NCBI RefSeq assembly: GCF_947488515.1
Contig: NZ_CANKZF010000001.1
Coordinates: 1,736,001-1,800,000, forward strand
Source of the DNA: an uncultured Nocardioides sp.
GTDB taxonomy: Bacteria; Actinomycetota; Actinomycetes; Propionibacteriales; Nocardioidaceae
Direction: 5' to 3'
DNA: 64,000 nt
This document shows positions 8,982 through 18,925 of the stretch, piece by piece (the stretch's first letter is position 1; each line of letters opens with the position of its first letter). The position numbers were made by a program, and so were the translations under genes. The notes beneath the pieces are model-generated. The model was not told the origin of the DNA. It saw only the letters and a list, made by a program, of their open reading frames with translations, and did not search any database.

Positions 8982-9651
8982 AGGTCACGCGGCGGCGGGT
9001 GTTGCCCAGGTGCAGCCGCATGGCCGCGCGGGCGGTCTCCACGTCACCGGCGAGGACCGCGGCGGCGACGTTGTCGTGCTCGCGCTGGACCCGCTCGACA
9101 TGGGTGGCGTCGGTCATGGAGTACGCGTCGCCGAGGCGGGTGCGCGGGAGCATGATCATCATCGGCCCGATCGAGCCGAGCAGGTCGACGTAGAACCGGT
9201 TGCCCGTCGCCCGCGCCACGGCGAGGTGGAAGGCGAAGTCCGCCTCCACGGCCCCCTCGTGCCCGGCCCGGGTGAACCCGGCCAGCGCGTCCTCGATCGC
9301 CGAAGCGTCGGCAGGCGTGTGGTGCAGCGCGGCCAGCGCGGCCGCCTCGCTCTCCACGCCGATGCGGAAGTCAAGCATCGCCAGGACGTCGGCCTGGGTG
9401 CGGATCGCGGACGACTCGACGTTGAACGACGACGACTCGGGCACCGCGAGCACGAACGACCCGCGCCCCTGCTGGGTCTCGACGAGGCCCTCGGCCCGGA
9501 GCCGGGTCACCGCCTCGCGCACCACGGTGCGCGAGACGGCGTACTCCTCGATGAGCTCCGACTCCGACGGGAGCTTGGCCCCCGGGGCCAGGTCACCGGC
9601 CAGGATCTTGTCCTTGAGGCCGGCGACGACGCCCGCCGACAGGGTGGTCAT
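8980..9651 (-). CDS. GntR-family regulator, FadR subfamily (FCD domain)
   Basis: 223 residues. The N-terminal winged helix (residues about 8-70, LPSESELIEEYAVSRTVVREAVTRL) is followed by an all-helical FCD domain with the metal/ligand histidines typical of sugar-acid regulators (FHLAVARATGN and the C-terminal HLGNTRR). The ATG at 9651 overlaps the stop of the talarate/galactarate dehydratase (ATGA), so both are co-translated. It most likely binds the large palindrome at 10830-10862 and responds to an aldarate or its dehydration product. Confidence 0.92.
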   Translation of the reverse strand: MTTLSAGVVAGLKDKILAGDLAPGAKLPSESELIEEYAVSRTVVREAVTRLRAEGLVETQQGRGSFVLAVPESSSFNVESSAIRTQADVLAMLDFRIGVESEAAALAALHHTPADASAIEDALAGFTRAGHEGAVEADFAFHLAVARATGNRFYVDLLGSIGPMMIMLPRTRLGDAYSMTDATHVERVQREHDNVAAAVLAGDVETARAAMRLHLGNTRRRVT

Positions 9652-10805
9652 GCCGAGAAGGTAGCGGTCTCCACGGTGAGCTCGCGCATCCGCTCGGTGA
9701 GCGTGAAGCCGAGGCCCGGACGGTCCGGCACGAAGATCTGGCCGTCGCGGATGTCGATGCGCTCCTCGAAGAGCGGGTTGAGCCACTCGAAGTGCTCGAC
9801 CCACGGCTCGGTGGGGTACGTCGCCGCGAGGTGGAGGTGGATCTCCATGGCGTAGTGCGGCGCGAGGTCGAGGCGGTGGTGCGCCGCGAGGGTGGCGAAC
9901 CTGAGGAACGGCGTGATGCCGCCGATGCGCGGCGCGTCGGGCTGGACGATGCCGCGGTAGCCGGCGTCGACGAGACCCATGTGCTCGGCCACGGACGTCA
10001 GCATCTCGCCGGTGGCGATGGGGGTGTCGAAGGTCTGCGACAGGTCGGCGTGGCCGACGTGGTCCCACGCGTCGAGGGGCTCCTCGATCCAGACCAGGTC
10101 GAACTGCTCGAGCTCGCGGCACATCCGGCGGGCGCGGGCGCGGTCCCACTGCTGGTTGGCGTCGACCATGAAGCGACCGTCGCCGAGGTGCTCGCGGAGC
10201 GCGGCGACGCGGCGCAGGTCCTCGCGCCAGTCGGGCTGGCCGACCTTGATCTTGATGCCGCCGATGCCGGACTCGAGGGAGGCGGTGGCCTTCTCCTTGA
10301 TCTCCTCGACGGACGCCTGGAGGAAGCCGCCGGAGGTGTTGTAGACGCGGCACGAGTCGCGGTGCGCGCCGAGGAGCTTGGCGAGCGGCAGGCCGGCGCG
10401 GCGGGCCTTGAGGTCGTAGAGCGCGACGTCGAGCGCGGCGACCGCCTGCGTGGCGACGCCGGAGCGGCCGACGGAGGCACCGGCCCACATGAGCGACTCG
10501 TAGATCTTCGCGATGTCGTTGGGGTCCTGGCCGATGGCGACGTCCATGACCTCCTTGAGGTGGGCGTACTGCCCCTTGCCGCCGGCGCGCTTGGAGTAGC
10601 TGAACCCCATGCCCTCGAGGCCCTGCTCGGTGGTGAGCTCGACGAAGAGCATCACCGTCTCGGTGAGGGGCTTCTGGCGGCCGGTGAGGACCTTCGCGTC
10701 GCTGACCGGGTTGGGCAGCGGGAGCACGACGTGCGACAGCGTGACGCTGCGGATGCGGTCGCCCGTGGTGGGGGTCGCGGTGGGCGGGACAAGGGTCTGC
10801 GTCAT
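9648..10805 (-). CDS. L-talarate/galactarate dehydratase-like enolase-superfamily enzyme
   Basis: 385 residues of the mandelate racemase subgroup. The acid-base lysine motif is GGIKIKVGQ, the metal ligands are in MVDANQQWD, WIEEPLDAWD and IATGEML, and the His-Asp dyad partner is in LAPHYAMEIHLH. The EHFEWLNPLFEE segment near the C-terminus is typical of L-talarate/galactarate dehydratase, which makes 5-keto-4-deoxyglucarate from galactarate. It is coupled to the GntR gene and divergent from the FMN-dependent hydroxyacid dehydrogenase. With gudD it covers both common aldarates; the substrate assignment is by family resemblance. Confidence 0.85.
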   Translation of the reverse strand: MTQTLVPPTATPTTGDRIRSVTLSHVVLPLPNPVSDAKVLTGRQKPLTETVMLFVELTTEQGLEGMGFSYSKRAGGKGQYAHLKEVMDVAIGQDPNDIAKIYESLMWAGASVGRSGVATQAVAALDVALYDLKARRAGLPLAKLLGAHRDSCRVYNTSGGFLQASVEEIKEKATASLESGIGGIKIKVGQPDWREDLRRVAALREHLGDGRFMVDANQQWDRARARRMCRELEQFDLVWIEEPLDAWDHVGHADLSQTFDTPIATGEMLTSVAEHMGLVDAGYRGIVQPDAPRIGGITPFLRFATLAAHHRLDLAPHYAMEIHLHLAATYPTEPWVEHFEWLNPLFEERIDIRDGQIFVPDRPGLGFTLTERMRELTVETATFSA

Positions 10806-10829
10806 CGGGGTTCCTCGGGTCGTCGCTAA

Positions 10830-10862
10830 CTTGTATGATGAGTGTGCAACTTATTACACAAG
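10830..10862. promoter_or_regulatory. FadR/GntR-type operator between divergent genes
   Basis: An AT-rich imperfect palindrome of 33 bp: the left arm CTTGTATGATGAGT and the inverted right arm AACTTATTACACAAG match at 11 of the first 14 positions. The TTGTATGAT core resembles known FadR-family sugar-acid operators. It lies 25 bp upstream of the dehydratase start and 31 bp upstream of the hydroxyacid dehydrogenase start, so one bound regulator could control both. TATGAT at 10834-10839 is a plausible -10 for the rightward gene. Confidence 0.7.
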
Positions 10863-10892
10863 CACGTCAAGCCCCGCTCGTGAGGAGTCGTG

Positions 10893-12125
10893 ATGAGCCA
10901 GGTCAGCAGCCGTCGACAGGTCCCTCGGTGGCGAGACCTCGAGCCGTTCCTGCGGCCACGTCCCGTCGAGCGTGATGTCGTCCGACGACGCCTGGCGCGT
11001 TGCCTGTCGGTCGACGACGTCGAGCGGCTGGCCCGCCGGCGCGTGCCGGGCGCGGTCTGGGACTACGTCGCCGGCGGCTCCGACTCCGAGCTCGCGATGC
11101 GCCGCAACGGCGACGCCTTCGACCGCGTCGAGCTCATGCCGACGGCCTTCGGCCAGGTCGCCGCGCCCGACACCACCGCCACCCTGCTGGGCCGCACCGC
11201 CGCGGCGCCGATCGTCCTCGCACCGACCGGCTACACGCGGCTGAGCCACCACACCGGTGAGCGTGCCGTGGCCGTCGCGGCCGACCAGGCCGGCCTGCCG
11301 TACACCCTGTCGACCTACGCCACGACGTCCATCACCGACGTCGCGCGCGCGGCACCGGGCGGCCGCAACTGGTTCCAGGTCTACCTGATGAAGGACCGCG
11401 CGGTGACCCGGGCGCACCTCGACGAGGCGCGCGGGCAGGGCTACGAGGCGCTGGTGCTCACCATCGACACGACCGTCACCGGCATGAAGCGCAAGGACAA
11501 GCAGAACGGCTTCGCCATCCCGCCGCAGCTCACCGCGCGCACGATGGCCGGCATGGCCCGCCACCCCGGTTGGGTCGCCGACATCCTCACCACCGAGCCG
11601 CTGCGCTTCGCGACGTTCCCCGAGGGGTCCGCGCACGCCCGGTGGGGCATGTCCAACGAGCTGCGCGAGCAGGAGATCCGACCCGCCGACATCACCTGGC
11701 TGCGCGAGGAGTGGGGCGGCCCCGTCGTCGTCAAGGGCGTCCAGTCGGTCGTCGACGCCGTCGCCGCGGTCGATGCGGGAGCGGATGGGATCGTGCTGTC
11801 CAACCACGGTGGTCGCCAGCTCGACCGCGCCCCGGTGCCGTTCGAGCTGCTGCCCGCCGTCGTCGAGGCGGTCGCCGGTCGTGTCGAGGTGTACGTCGAC
11901 TCAGGCGTCCGCAGCGGTGGTGACGTGGTCGCCGCAGTCGCGCTCGGTGCCACCGGGGTGATGGTGGGACGCGCCTACCTCTACGGCCTCATGGTCGGCG
12001 GGCAGCGCGGGGTCACCCACGTGCTCGACCTCCTCACCGACGAGATGCGTCGCGCGATGGGCATGCTGGGCACACCCACCCTCGCCGACCTGACCTCCGC
12101 GCACGCCCGGTTGCGGGCACGGTGA
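10893..12125 (+). CDS. FMN-dependent alpha-hydroxy-acid dehydrogenase (LldD/glycolate oxidase family)
   Basis: 410 residues. The family active-site block SNHGGRQLD (catalytic His) is at about two-thirds of the length, with the FMN-binding DSGVRSGGDVVAAVALGA following. APTGYTRL and WFQVYLMKDR are further family landmarks. The ATG at 10893 has GAGGAG at 10882-10887. It would oxidise an L-2-hydroxyacid such as L-lactate or glycolate to the 2-ketoacid, passing electrons to quinone or oxygen. Its position opposite the dehydratase, sharing the putative GntR operator, suggests it belongs to the same sugar-acid regulon. Confidence 0.9.
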   Translation: MSQVSSRRQVPRWRDLEPFLRPRPVERDVVRRRLARCLSVDDVERLARRRVPGAVWDYVAGGSDSELAMRRNGDAFDRVELMPTAFGQVAAPDTTATLLGRTAAAPIVLAPTGYTRLSHHTGERAVAVAADQAGLPYTLSTYATTSITDVARAAPGGRNWFQVYLMKDRAVTRAHLDEARGQGYEALVLTIDTTVTGMKRKDKQNGFAIPPQLTARTMAGMARHPGWVADILTTEPLRFATFPEGSAHARWGMSNELREQEIRPADITWLREEWGGPVVVKGVQSVVDAVAAVDAGADGIVLSNHGGRQLDRAPVPFELLPAVVEAVAGRVEVYVDSGVRSGGDVVAAVALGATGVMVGRAYLYGLMVGGQRGVTHVLDLLTDEMRRAMGMLGTPTLADLTSAHARLRAR

Positions 12126-12134
12126 GATCTTTCG

Positions 12135-12183
12135 GGTCGAGTGCGCTCGCGGTAGCAGTCACGGAGGGGGTGCGCACTCGACC
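12135..12183. repeat. Palindromic repeat family A, copy 2
   Basis: The same 12-bp arms as copy 1 (GGTCGAGTGCGC at 12135-12146, complement at 12172-12183), again 9 nt behind a stop codon. It lies between two convergent genes, so it can serve as a terminator for either or both. Confidence 0.75.
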
Positions 12184-12199
12184 TCGGTCACGGCGCCGC

Positions 12200-13132
12200 T
12201 CAGCCGACCGGGGTCACCAGCTCGCCGCGATCGAGGAAGGCGTCGACGTTGTCGAGCACGAGCCGGCCCATCGCCTCCCGGGTCTCGACGGTCGCGCTGC
12301 CGACGTGCGGCAGCAGCACGACGTCGTCGCGCTCCAGGAGGGCAGCGGGCACGCGCGGCTCGTCGGCGAACACGTCGAGCCCGGCACCGGCGATGCGACC
12401 GGCCTCGAGCGCAGCGACCAGTGCGTCCTCGTCCACGACCGAGCCGCGGGCGACGTTGACCAGGTAGCCCTCGGGGCCGAGCGCGTCCAGAACGGCGGCG
12501 TCGACGAGCCCGTCGGTCCCGGCGCCCCCCGGTGTCAGCACCACCAGCACGTCGCTCGCAGCAGCCAGCGCGACCGGGCTGTCGTGGTAGGTCCACGCGA
12601 CGCCCTTGGGGCTGCGCGAGTGGTAGTGGATCTCGGCACCGAAGACCTCGAGCCGCTCCGCCGCCGCTGTCCCGATCCGGCCCAGGCCGAGCACTCCGAC
12701 GACCGCGCCGCGCACGTCGCGGGTCAGCGGCATCTTCTCGCCGCGCGCCCACGCACCGGTCCGCACGAACCGGTCGGCGGCCGTGATGCCGCGCAGCACG
12801 TCGACGACGAGGATGGCCGCCAGGTCGGCCACGGCGTCGGTGAGCACGTCGGGGGTGTTGGAGACGACGATGCCGCGGCGTTGCGCCTCGGCCACGTCGA
12901 CGTTGTCGTAGCCGACGCCGAAGTTCACGATCGCCCGCAGGTCGGGCAGGGCGTCCATCTCCTCCGCGCCGGCCCGTGCACCGCCACCGACCACGGCGAC
13001 CGTGACGCCCGCCGGGTCGCCGAGGTCCTCCCGCAGCGGGGCGGCGTACCGCTCCGACAGCCACTCGCGCACGAAGGGCATGAGCCCGCCGAGCTGGACG
13101 ACACGGACCGGGTGCTGGGTGTCGGTGGTCAC
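12200..13132 (-). CDS. D-isomer-specific 2-hydroxyacid dehydrogenase (NAD(P)-dependent)
   Basis: 310 residues from the GTG at 13132; AAGGA lies 7 nt upstream, and GTG 13135 is an alternative. The Rossmann motif GVLGLGRIG and the catalytic triad are present: Arg in VNVARGSVVDE, Glu in FADEPRVP and His in LLPHVGSATVETR. The family reduces glyoxylate, hydroxypyruvate and similar 2-ketoacids to D-hydroxyacids. Among sugar-acid genes a role in glycerate or tartronate-semialdehyde metabolism is plausible, but the substrate is not readable. It is divergent from the AEC carrier. Confidence 0.9.
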   Translation of the reverse strand: MTTDTQHPVRVVQLGGLMPFVREWLSERYAAPLREDLGDPAGVTVAVVGGGARAGAEEMDALPDLRAIVNFGVGYDNVDVAEAQRRGIVVSNTPDVLTDAVADLAAILVVDVLRGITAADRFVRTGAWARGEKMPLTRDVRGAVVGVLGLGRIGTAAAERLEVFGAEIHYHSRSPKGVAWTYHDSPVALAAASDVLVVLTPGGAGTDGLVDAAVLDALGPEGYLVNVARGSVVDEDALVAALEAGRIAGAGLDVFADEPRVPAALLERDDVVLLPHVGSATVETREAMGRLVLDNVDAFLDRGELVTPVG

Positions 13133-13227
13133 CACGCCATCCTTGCCGGGCGGCGGTCGCGGCGTCCAAGTCGACCTCGCTATCGCGCGATACCCACCCA
13201 CGACCGGAGCGAGAGGAGCGAGCACGC

Positions 13228-14139
13228 ATGGGCCTGCTGATCGGCTTCACCACGATCCTCGTCGTCATCGCCGCCGGCGCGGCGCTCGCCCACGTGGGCG
13301 TGCTCGACCGCCGCTCGCAGCGCACCCTCGGCGAGATCGCGTTCTTCGTCGCCTCCCCCGCCCTCATGGTCGTCACCATCAGCAAGGTCCACCTCGAGAC
13401 GGCGGCGGCCAACCTGGTCGCCTCGACCATCTCGCTCGGGGCCTGCTTCGTCGCGTACGTCGTCATCGCGCGGCTGCGCTGGGGGCTCGACACCGGATCG
13501 CTGCTCCTCGGCGCGCTGTCGTCGTCCTACGTCAACGCGGGCAACCTCGGCATCGCCATCGCGGCCTACGTCGTCGGCGACATCACCGTGGTCGTGCCGA
13601 CCCTGCTCGTGCAGATGCTGCTCGTGCAGCCGGCGGCGCTGATCGTCCTCGACCGGATCACCGGCCGCGGCGAGGGCGTGGGCCCGGCCGTCCGACGGCT
13701 GGTCACCAACCCGCTCACCATCTCCGCCGTCGTCGGCCTGGTGCTGGCGACGACCGGCTGGCGGCTGCCGGCGGCCCTGCTGTCGCCGCTGGAGATGCTG
13801 GCCGGTGCGGCGATCCCGCTGATGCTGATGTCGTACGGCGCCGCGCTGAGGCTGAGCCCGCCGATCGGCCGCGCCGGCCACAACGGCGAGGTCGTCCTCG
13901 CGACGGTCCTCAAGATGGCCGTCATGCCGGTGGTCGCCTGGCTGGTCGGCGTGGCCCTCGGCCTCGACGACCGCGTGCTGCTCGGCGTCGTCATCACCGC
14001 CGCCCTGCCGACCGCGCAGAACATCTTCCTGCACGCCACCCGCTACCGCGTCGGCGAGGATGTCTCGCGGGAGACCATCCTGGTGACCACCCTCGCCTCC
14101 CTGCCCGTGGCACTGCTCGTCGCCGTGCTGCTGGGCTGA
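13228..14139 (+). CDS. AEC-family (auxin efflux carrier-like) membrane transporter
   Basis: 303 residues, about ten hydrophobic helices in two repeats of five. The discontinuous-helix motifs of the family are seen in SSSYVNAGNLGIAIAAY and in ITAALPTAQNIFLHATRY. A ribosome site GAGAGGAG precedes the ATG. Bacterial AEC proteins next to hydroxyacid dehydrogenases usually carry organic anions such as malate, lactate or tartrate. The next gene, an FAD-linked hydroxyacid dehydrogenase, begins 27 nt downstream and is probably in the same transcript. Confidence 0.88.
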   Translation: MGLLIGFTTILVVIAAGAALAHVGVLDRRSQRTLGEIAFFVASPALMVVTISKVHLETAAANLVASTISLGACFVAYVVIARLRWGLDTGSLLLGALSSSYVNAGNLGIAIAAYVVGDITVVVPTLLVQMLLVQPAALIVLDRITGRGEGVGPAVRRLVTNPLTISAVVGLVLATTGWRLPAALLSPLEMLAGAAIPLMLMSYGAALRLSPPIGRAGHNGEVVLATVLKMAVMPVVAWLVGVALGLDDRVLLGVVITAALPTAQNIFLHATRYRVGEDVSRETILVTTLASLPVALLVAVLLG

Positions 14140-14166
14140 CCCGCCCGACCGACCAGAAGGAGAACC

Positions 14167-15594
<1,428 letters not shown>

Positions 15595-15604
15595 GGACCC
15601 GCCC

Positions 15605-15617
15605 TAGGCTGCAGGCA
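15605..15617 (+). promoter_or_regulatory. Leaderless promoter of the DoxX-like gene
   Basis: TAGGCT at 15605-15610 lies 6 nt before the ATG at 15617, and no ribosome site intervenes. This is the typical geometry of a leaderless actinobacterial transcript, also seen at several other starts here. Confidence 0.5.
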
Positions 15618-16054
15618 TGAAGGCACAGACCCTCGGCCGCATCGTCCTCGGCGGCTTCATGGTGACCGCAGGTGTCCTGCACCTGACCACGCAGCGCGAG
15701 GAGTTCCGGGCGCAGGTGCCCGACTGGTTCCCGGTCGACGAGGACCTCACCGTCCTCGCCTCCGGCGTCGTGGAGGTCGCACTGGGCGGGGCGTTCGTCG
15801 CGCTGCCGCGGCACCGGCGCACCGTCGGTGCGCTGCTGGCGGCATTCTTCGTGGCGATCTTCCCGGGCAACGTCGCGCAGTACGTCGAGGGCACCTCCGC
15901 GTTCGGCCTCGACACCGACCGCGCCCGCCTCACCCGCCTCTTCTTCCAGCCCGTGCTCGTCCTCTGGGCGCTGTGGGCGGGCGGCCTCCTGGGCCGTCGC
16001 CGCCCGGCCCTCGCCGAGGAGCAGCAGCGCGAGGAGGTCGAGACGGGCGAGTAG
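15617..16054 (+). CDS. DoxX-like small membrane protein
   Basis: 145 residues with four hydrophobic segments, starting with a short basic end and a segment LGRIVLGGFMVTAGVLHLTT that resembles DoxX-type proteins. The C-terminus is charged and cytosolic. No enzymatic motif is visible. It is a single-gene unit with its own leaderless promoter, and its function is unknown. Confidence 0.75.
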   Translation: MKAQTLGRIVLGGFMVTAGVLHLTTQREEFRAQVPDWFPVDEDLTVLASGVVEVALGGAFVALPRHRRTVGALLAAFFVAIFPGNVAQYVEGTSAFGLDTDRARLTRLFFQPVLVLWALWAGGLLGRRRPALAEEQQREEVETGE

Positions 16055-16119
16055 TTCCCCCGTCAGGGTTTGGGCACCGCCACCCGGGGGAGGTAGGGGT
16101 CCAGAGAGAGGGGGACTCC

Positions 16120-17991
16120 ATGCCCATCACCGTGCCCGCCAGGAGCACCAGCAGGACACTCGTCGGCGTCGCCGGCCTGTGCGTCCTCGCACTGACCGCC
16201 ACCGCAGCGCCCGTCACCACGGCCACCGCGTCGCAGGACGACCGCCGCCCCGTGGACCTGCTCAGCCCGGCTCCGGCCGCCCGCGCGACCGCCGACGCAG
16301 AGGGTGGTGAGCGCTCGCGTGCCGTCGATGTCGACGCCGCCGCGCTCGACGCCGTACGCACCGGCGACCGCATCAGCCTCGCGCTGTTCGACGACACGAC
16401 CGTCACCGCCGCCGTCGACCGGCGCACCGACACCGCAGGGATCACGTCGTGGTCCGGCGGGATCATCGGCGAGAAGGGCAGCGTCACCGGCGTCGTGGTC
16501 GGCGGGGTCACCCACATCAACGTCGCCTCCGTCGAGCACGGCACCTACGAGGTGCGCAGCACGCCCGAGGGCGACTACGTCGTCGACGAGGCGGGCGACC
16601 CGCCGGGCGGCGACGACGTCGTCCTGCCCGAGCGCCCCGGCAAGGCCGAGTCCCACGACCACGGCACCCAGCCGCGCGCGCCGCGCGACACCACCGGCGC
16701 AGCCGGCGCACCGGCCCCCATCGCCTCGGCCGACGCGCCCGACACGATCGACATCGCCATCGTCTACCCCGCCCAGCTGGTCGCGCAGATGGGGCAGCCC
16801 GCGATGGAGGCCCAGTTCGCCCTGGGCATCACCCAGACCAACGAGGCCTTCGCCAGCTCCGGCGTCGGCACCCGGGTGCGGCTGGTGGGCACGCGCCAGG
16901 TCGCCGCGACGCAGTCCTCCGACCTGGTCACCAACCTCAGGGCGCTCGGCACGCCGGGCGACGGCATCTTCGACGAGGCGCAGGCGCTGCGCGAGGAGAC
17001 CCACGCCGACCTGGTCAGCCTCTGGCTCTCCGGCAGCGTTCCGGGCGGTGCGTCGTGCGGCATCGCCTACCTGGGTGGCACGGACCCGCAGTACGACCCG
17101 CAGTACGCCGCCTGGTCGGTCGTCTACGCGGCCGCCTGCGCCACCGAGTTCCGCGCGTTCGCCCACGAGGTCGGCCACAACCTCAGCGCCCACCACGACG
17201 CCGGGGCGTCCCAGCCGCCGACCGACGGGAAGCCCTACGCCCGCGGCTACGTCGACGTGGCCGCGCAGACGATCACGGTGATGGCCTACTACGACCAGTG
17301 CATCCGCGCCCAGGTCAACTGCACCCGCATCGGCTACTTCTCCAACCCGAACGTCACCTACAACGGGCGCGTCCAGGGCACCGCTGCCACCAACAACGTG
17401 CTGGCGATCAACGAGCAGATGGCGGCCGTCGCGGGCTACCGCCAGTCGCAGATCTACCCGGGCACGGCCAGCATCGCCGGCCGCCCCCGGTTCAAGGGCA
17501 CCGCGGAGGCGACGTCGACGCCGTGGTCCCCGGCCGTCAACCTCGGCTACCAGTGGCTGCTCGACGGCGTCGCGGTCCCGGGCGCGACCGCCGCCACCTT
17601 CAAGCTCGGCCGCCGTGACATCGGCAAGACCCTCACGCTGCAGGTGTTCGGCTCCGCGCCGTTCTACCCGACGGTGGCCGCTCCTGCAGTGTCCGTCGTC
17701 GTCGGCAAGGCGCTGTTCCGCACGAAGCGGCCCAAGCTGCGCGGCGTACCGCGCGCCGGCCGGGTGCTGTCGGTCAAGGTGAAGGGCTGGAAGCCCAAGC
17801 CGGCCAAGAAGAGCGTCAAGGTGCGCTACCAGTGGCTGAAGAACGACAAGTTGATCAAGGGCGCCAAGAAGGCGACCTACCGCGTCCGCGCCAAGGACCG
17901 CGGCAAGAAGATCTCGGTCCGGGTGACGGCCAAGAAGAAGGGCTACGAGAAGGCGCGGAAGAGCTCCAAGAAGGTCAAGATCCGCCGCTGA
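16120..17991 (+). CDS. Secreted zinc metalloprotease (metzincin, reprolysin-like) with C-terminal Ig-like repeats
   Basis: 623 residues. A signal peptide (residues about 1-33, with hydrophobic LVGVAGLCVLALTATAA) directs export. The zinc site HEVGHNLSAHHD starts at residue 349; it keeps all three His, Glu and the following Asp of reprolysins but has Ser where the usual Gly is. A Met-turn candidate TVMAYYD follows. The region 35-230 probably forms a propeptide. The last 170 residues hold two beta-sandwich repeats with the motif YQWL, the second extremely Lys/Arg-rich, which may attach to the cell wall or other polyanions. Confidence 0.88.
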   Translation: MPITVPARSTSRTLVGVAGLCVLALTATAAPVTTATASQDDRRPVDLLSPAPAARATADAEGGERSRAVDVDAAALDAVRTGDRISLALFDDTTVTAAVDRRTDTAGITSWSGGIIGEKGSVTGVVVGGVTHINVASVEHGTYEVRSTPEGDYVVDEAGDPPGGDDVVLPERPGKAESHDHGTQPRAPRDTTGAAGAPAPIASADAPDTIDIAIVYPAQLVAQMGQPAMEAQFALGITQTNEAFASSGVGTRVRLVGTRQVAATQSSDLVTNLRALGTPGDGIFDEAQALREETHADLVSLWLSGSVPGGASCGIAYLGGTDPQYDPQYAAWSVVYAAACATEFRAFAHEVGHNLSAHHDAGASQPPTDGKPYARGYVDVAAQTITVMAYYDQCIRAQVNCTRIGYFSNPNVTYNGRVQGTAATNNVLAINEQMAAVAGYRQSQIYPGTASIAGRPRFKGTAEATSTPWSPAVNLGYQWLLDGVAVPGATAATFKLGRRDIGKTLTLQVFGSAPFYPTVAAPAVSVVVGKALFRTKRPKLRGVPRAGRVLSVKVKGWKPKPAKKSVKVRYQWLKNDKLIKGAKKATYRVRAKDRGKKISVRVTAKKKGYEKARKSSKKVKIRR

Positions 17992-18010
17992 CCGCCCGCC
18001 GCCGGGCGGG

Positions 18011-18844
18011 TCACAGGGTCGGCAGCCAGTCGACCCGCCCGGCGAGCACGGCGTACCCCACGAACGCGCCCACGTCGAGCAGCGTGTGGGCGACGACGAA
18101 CGGCATCACCCGCCCCCAGCGGCGGAAGAGCCAGCCGAACAGCAGTCCCATCGCGAGGTTGCCGACGAAGCCGCCGAGCCCCTGGTAGAGGTGGTAGCTG
18201 CCGCGCAGGAGGGCCGCCAGCCCGATGGCGGCGGTGTCGCCGAACCCGATCTGCCGCAGCCGCACCTGCACGAAGCCGAGGACGATGAACTCCTCCACCA
18301 CGGCGTTCTGCGCGGCCGCCAGCACGAGCACCGGCACCCGCCACCACTCCCCCGGCAGCGACTGGGCGACGACCGTCAGGTTGGTGCCGAGCGCGAAGGT
18401 CGCGAGGTAGAAGACCACGCCCACCGAGCCGACCCCGGCCGCGAGCAGGGCGCCGCGCCCCCAGTCACCGAGGCTGCTCCAGCCGCCGTCCCGCGCCCAC
18501 ACGTCCTTGAGCCTGCTCCCGGAGCGCACCAGCAGGTACGCCGCCAGCGCCACCGGCACGAGCGCGAAGGCGACCCGCAGCAGCTGGTAGGTCAGGTCGA
18601 GCCACGGCCGGTCCGGGGCGAGGGAGTTGTTGAGGTTGGCGGCCTGCGACGACAGCGGACCGGGCGCCGTGAGCGCCGAGACGATGCTGACGATCGAGTA
18701 GACCGCGCTCCGGCCCAGGGAGACCAGCAGCACGATCGCGAGCTCGGTCCACAGCAGCGCCTTCGCCAGGTCCGGCACGCCACCCGGGACGGGCGTGTCC
18801 CGGAGTCGCCACCACGGTCTCGTCGCCTCGGTCGTGGTGCTCAC
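18011..18844 (-). CDS. CPBP-family intramembrane protein (Abi-type)
   Basis: 277 residues with about seven to eight hydrophobic helices. The CPBP core is visible: motif 1 as EEFIVLGF, motif 2 around SYHLYQGLGGF and motif 3 as FVVAHTLLDV. In motif 1 the usual conserved Arg (EExxxR) is replaced by Leu, so protease activity is uncertain. The GTG start at 18844 follows a purine-rich GGGGGG stretch. It is divergent from the haemoglobin gene. Confidence 0.8.
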   Translation of the reverse strand: MSTTTEATRPWWRLRDTPVPGGVPDLAKALLWTELAIVLLVSLGRSAVYSIVSIVSALTAPGPLSSQAANLNNSLAPDRPWLDLTYQLLRVAFALVPVALAAYLLVRSGSRLKDVWARDGGWSSLGDWGRGALLAAGVGSVGVVFYLATFALGTNLTVVAQSLPGEWWRVPVLVLAAAQNAVVEEFIVLGFVQVRLRQIGFGDTAAIGLAALLRGSYHLYQGLGGFVGNLAMGLLFGWLFRRWGRVMPFVVAHTLLDVGAFVGYAVLAGRVDWLPTL

Positions 18845-18925
18845 ACCCCCCAGCATCCCGCAGCCGGCTGAGGTGGCGCTGAGAACCGCCTCGACCAATG
18901 CCCTTCGTTGTACGACGATCGACGG

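Noticed and set aside
16120..17991. S-layer or adhesin from the C-terminal Lys-rich repeats alone
   Set aside because: The N-terminal metzincin zinc motif makes a protease the better description; the repeats are treated as an attachment region.
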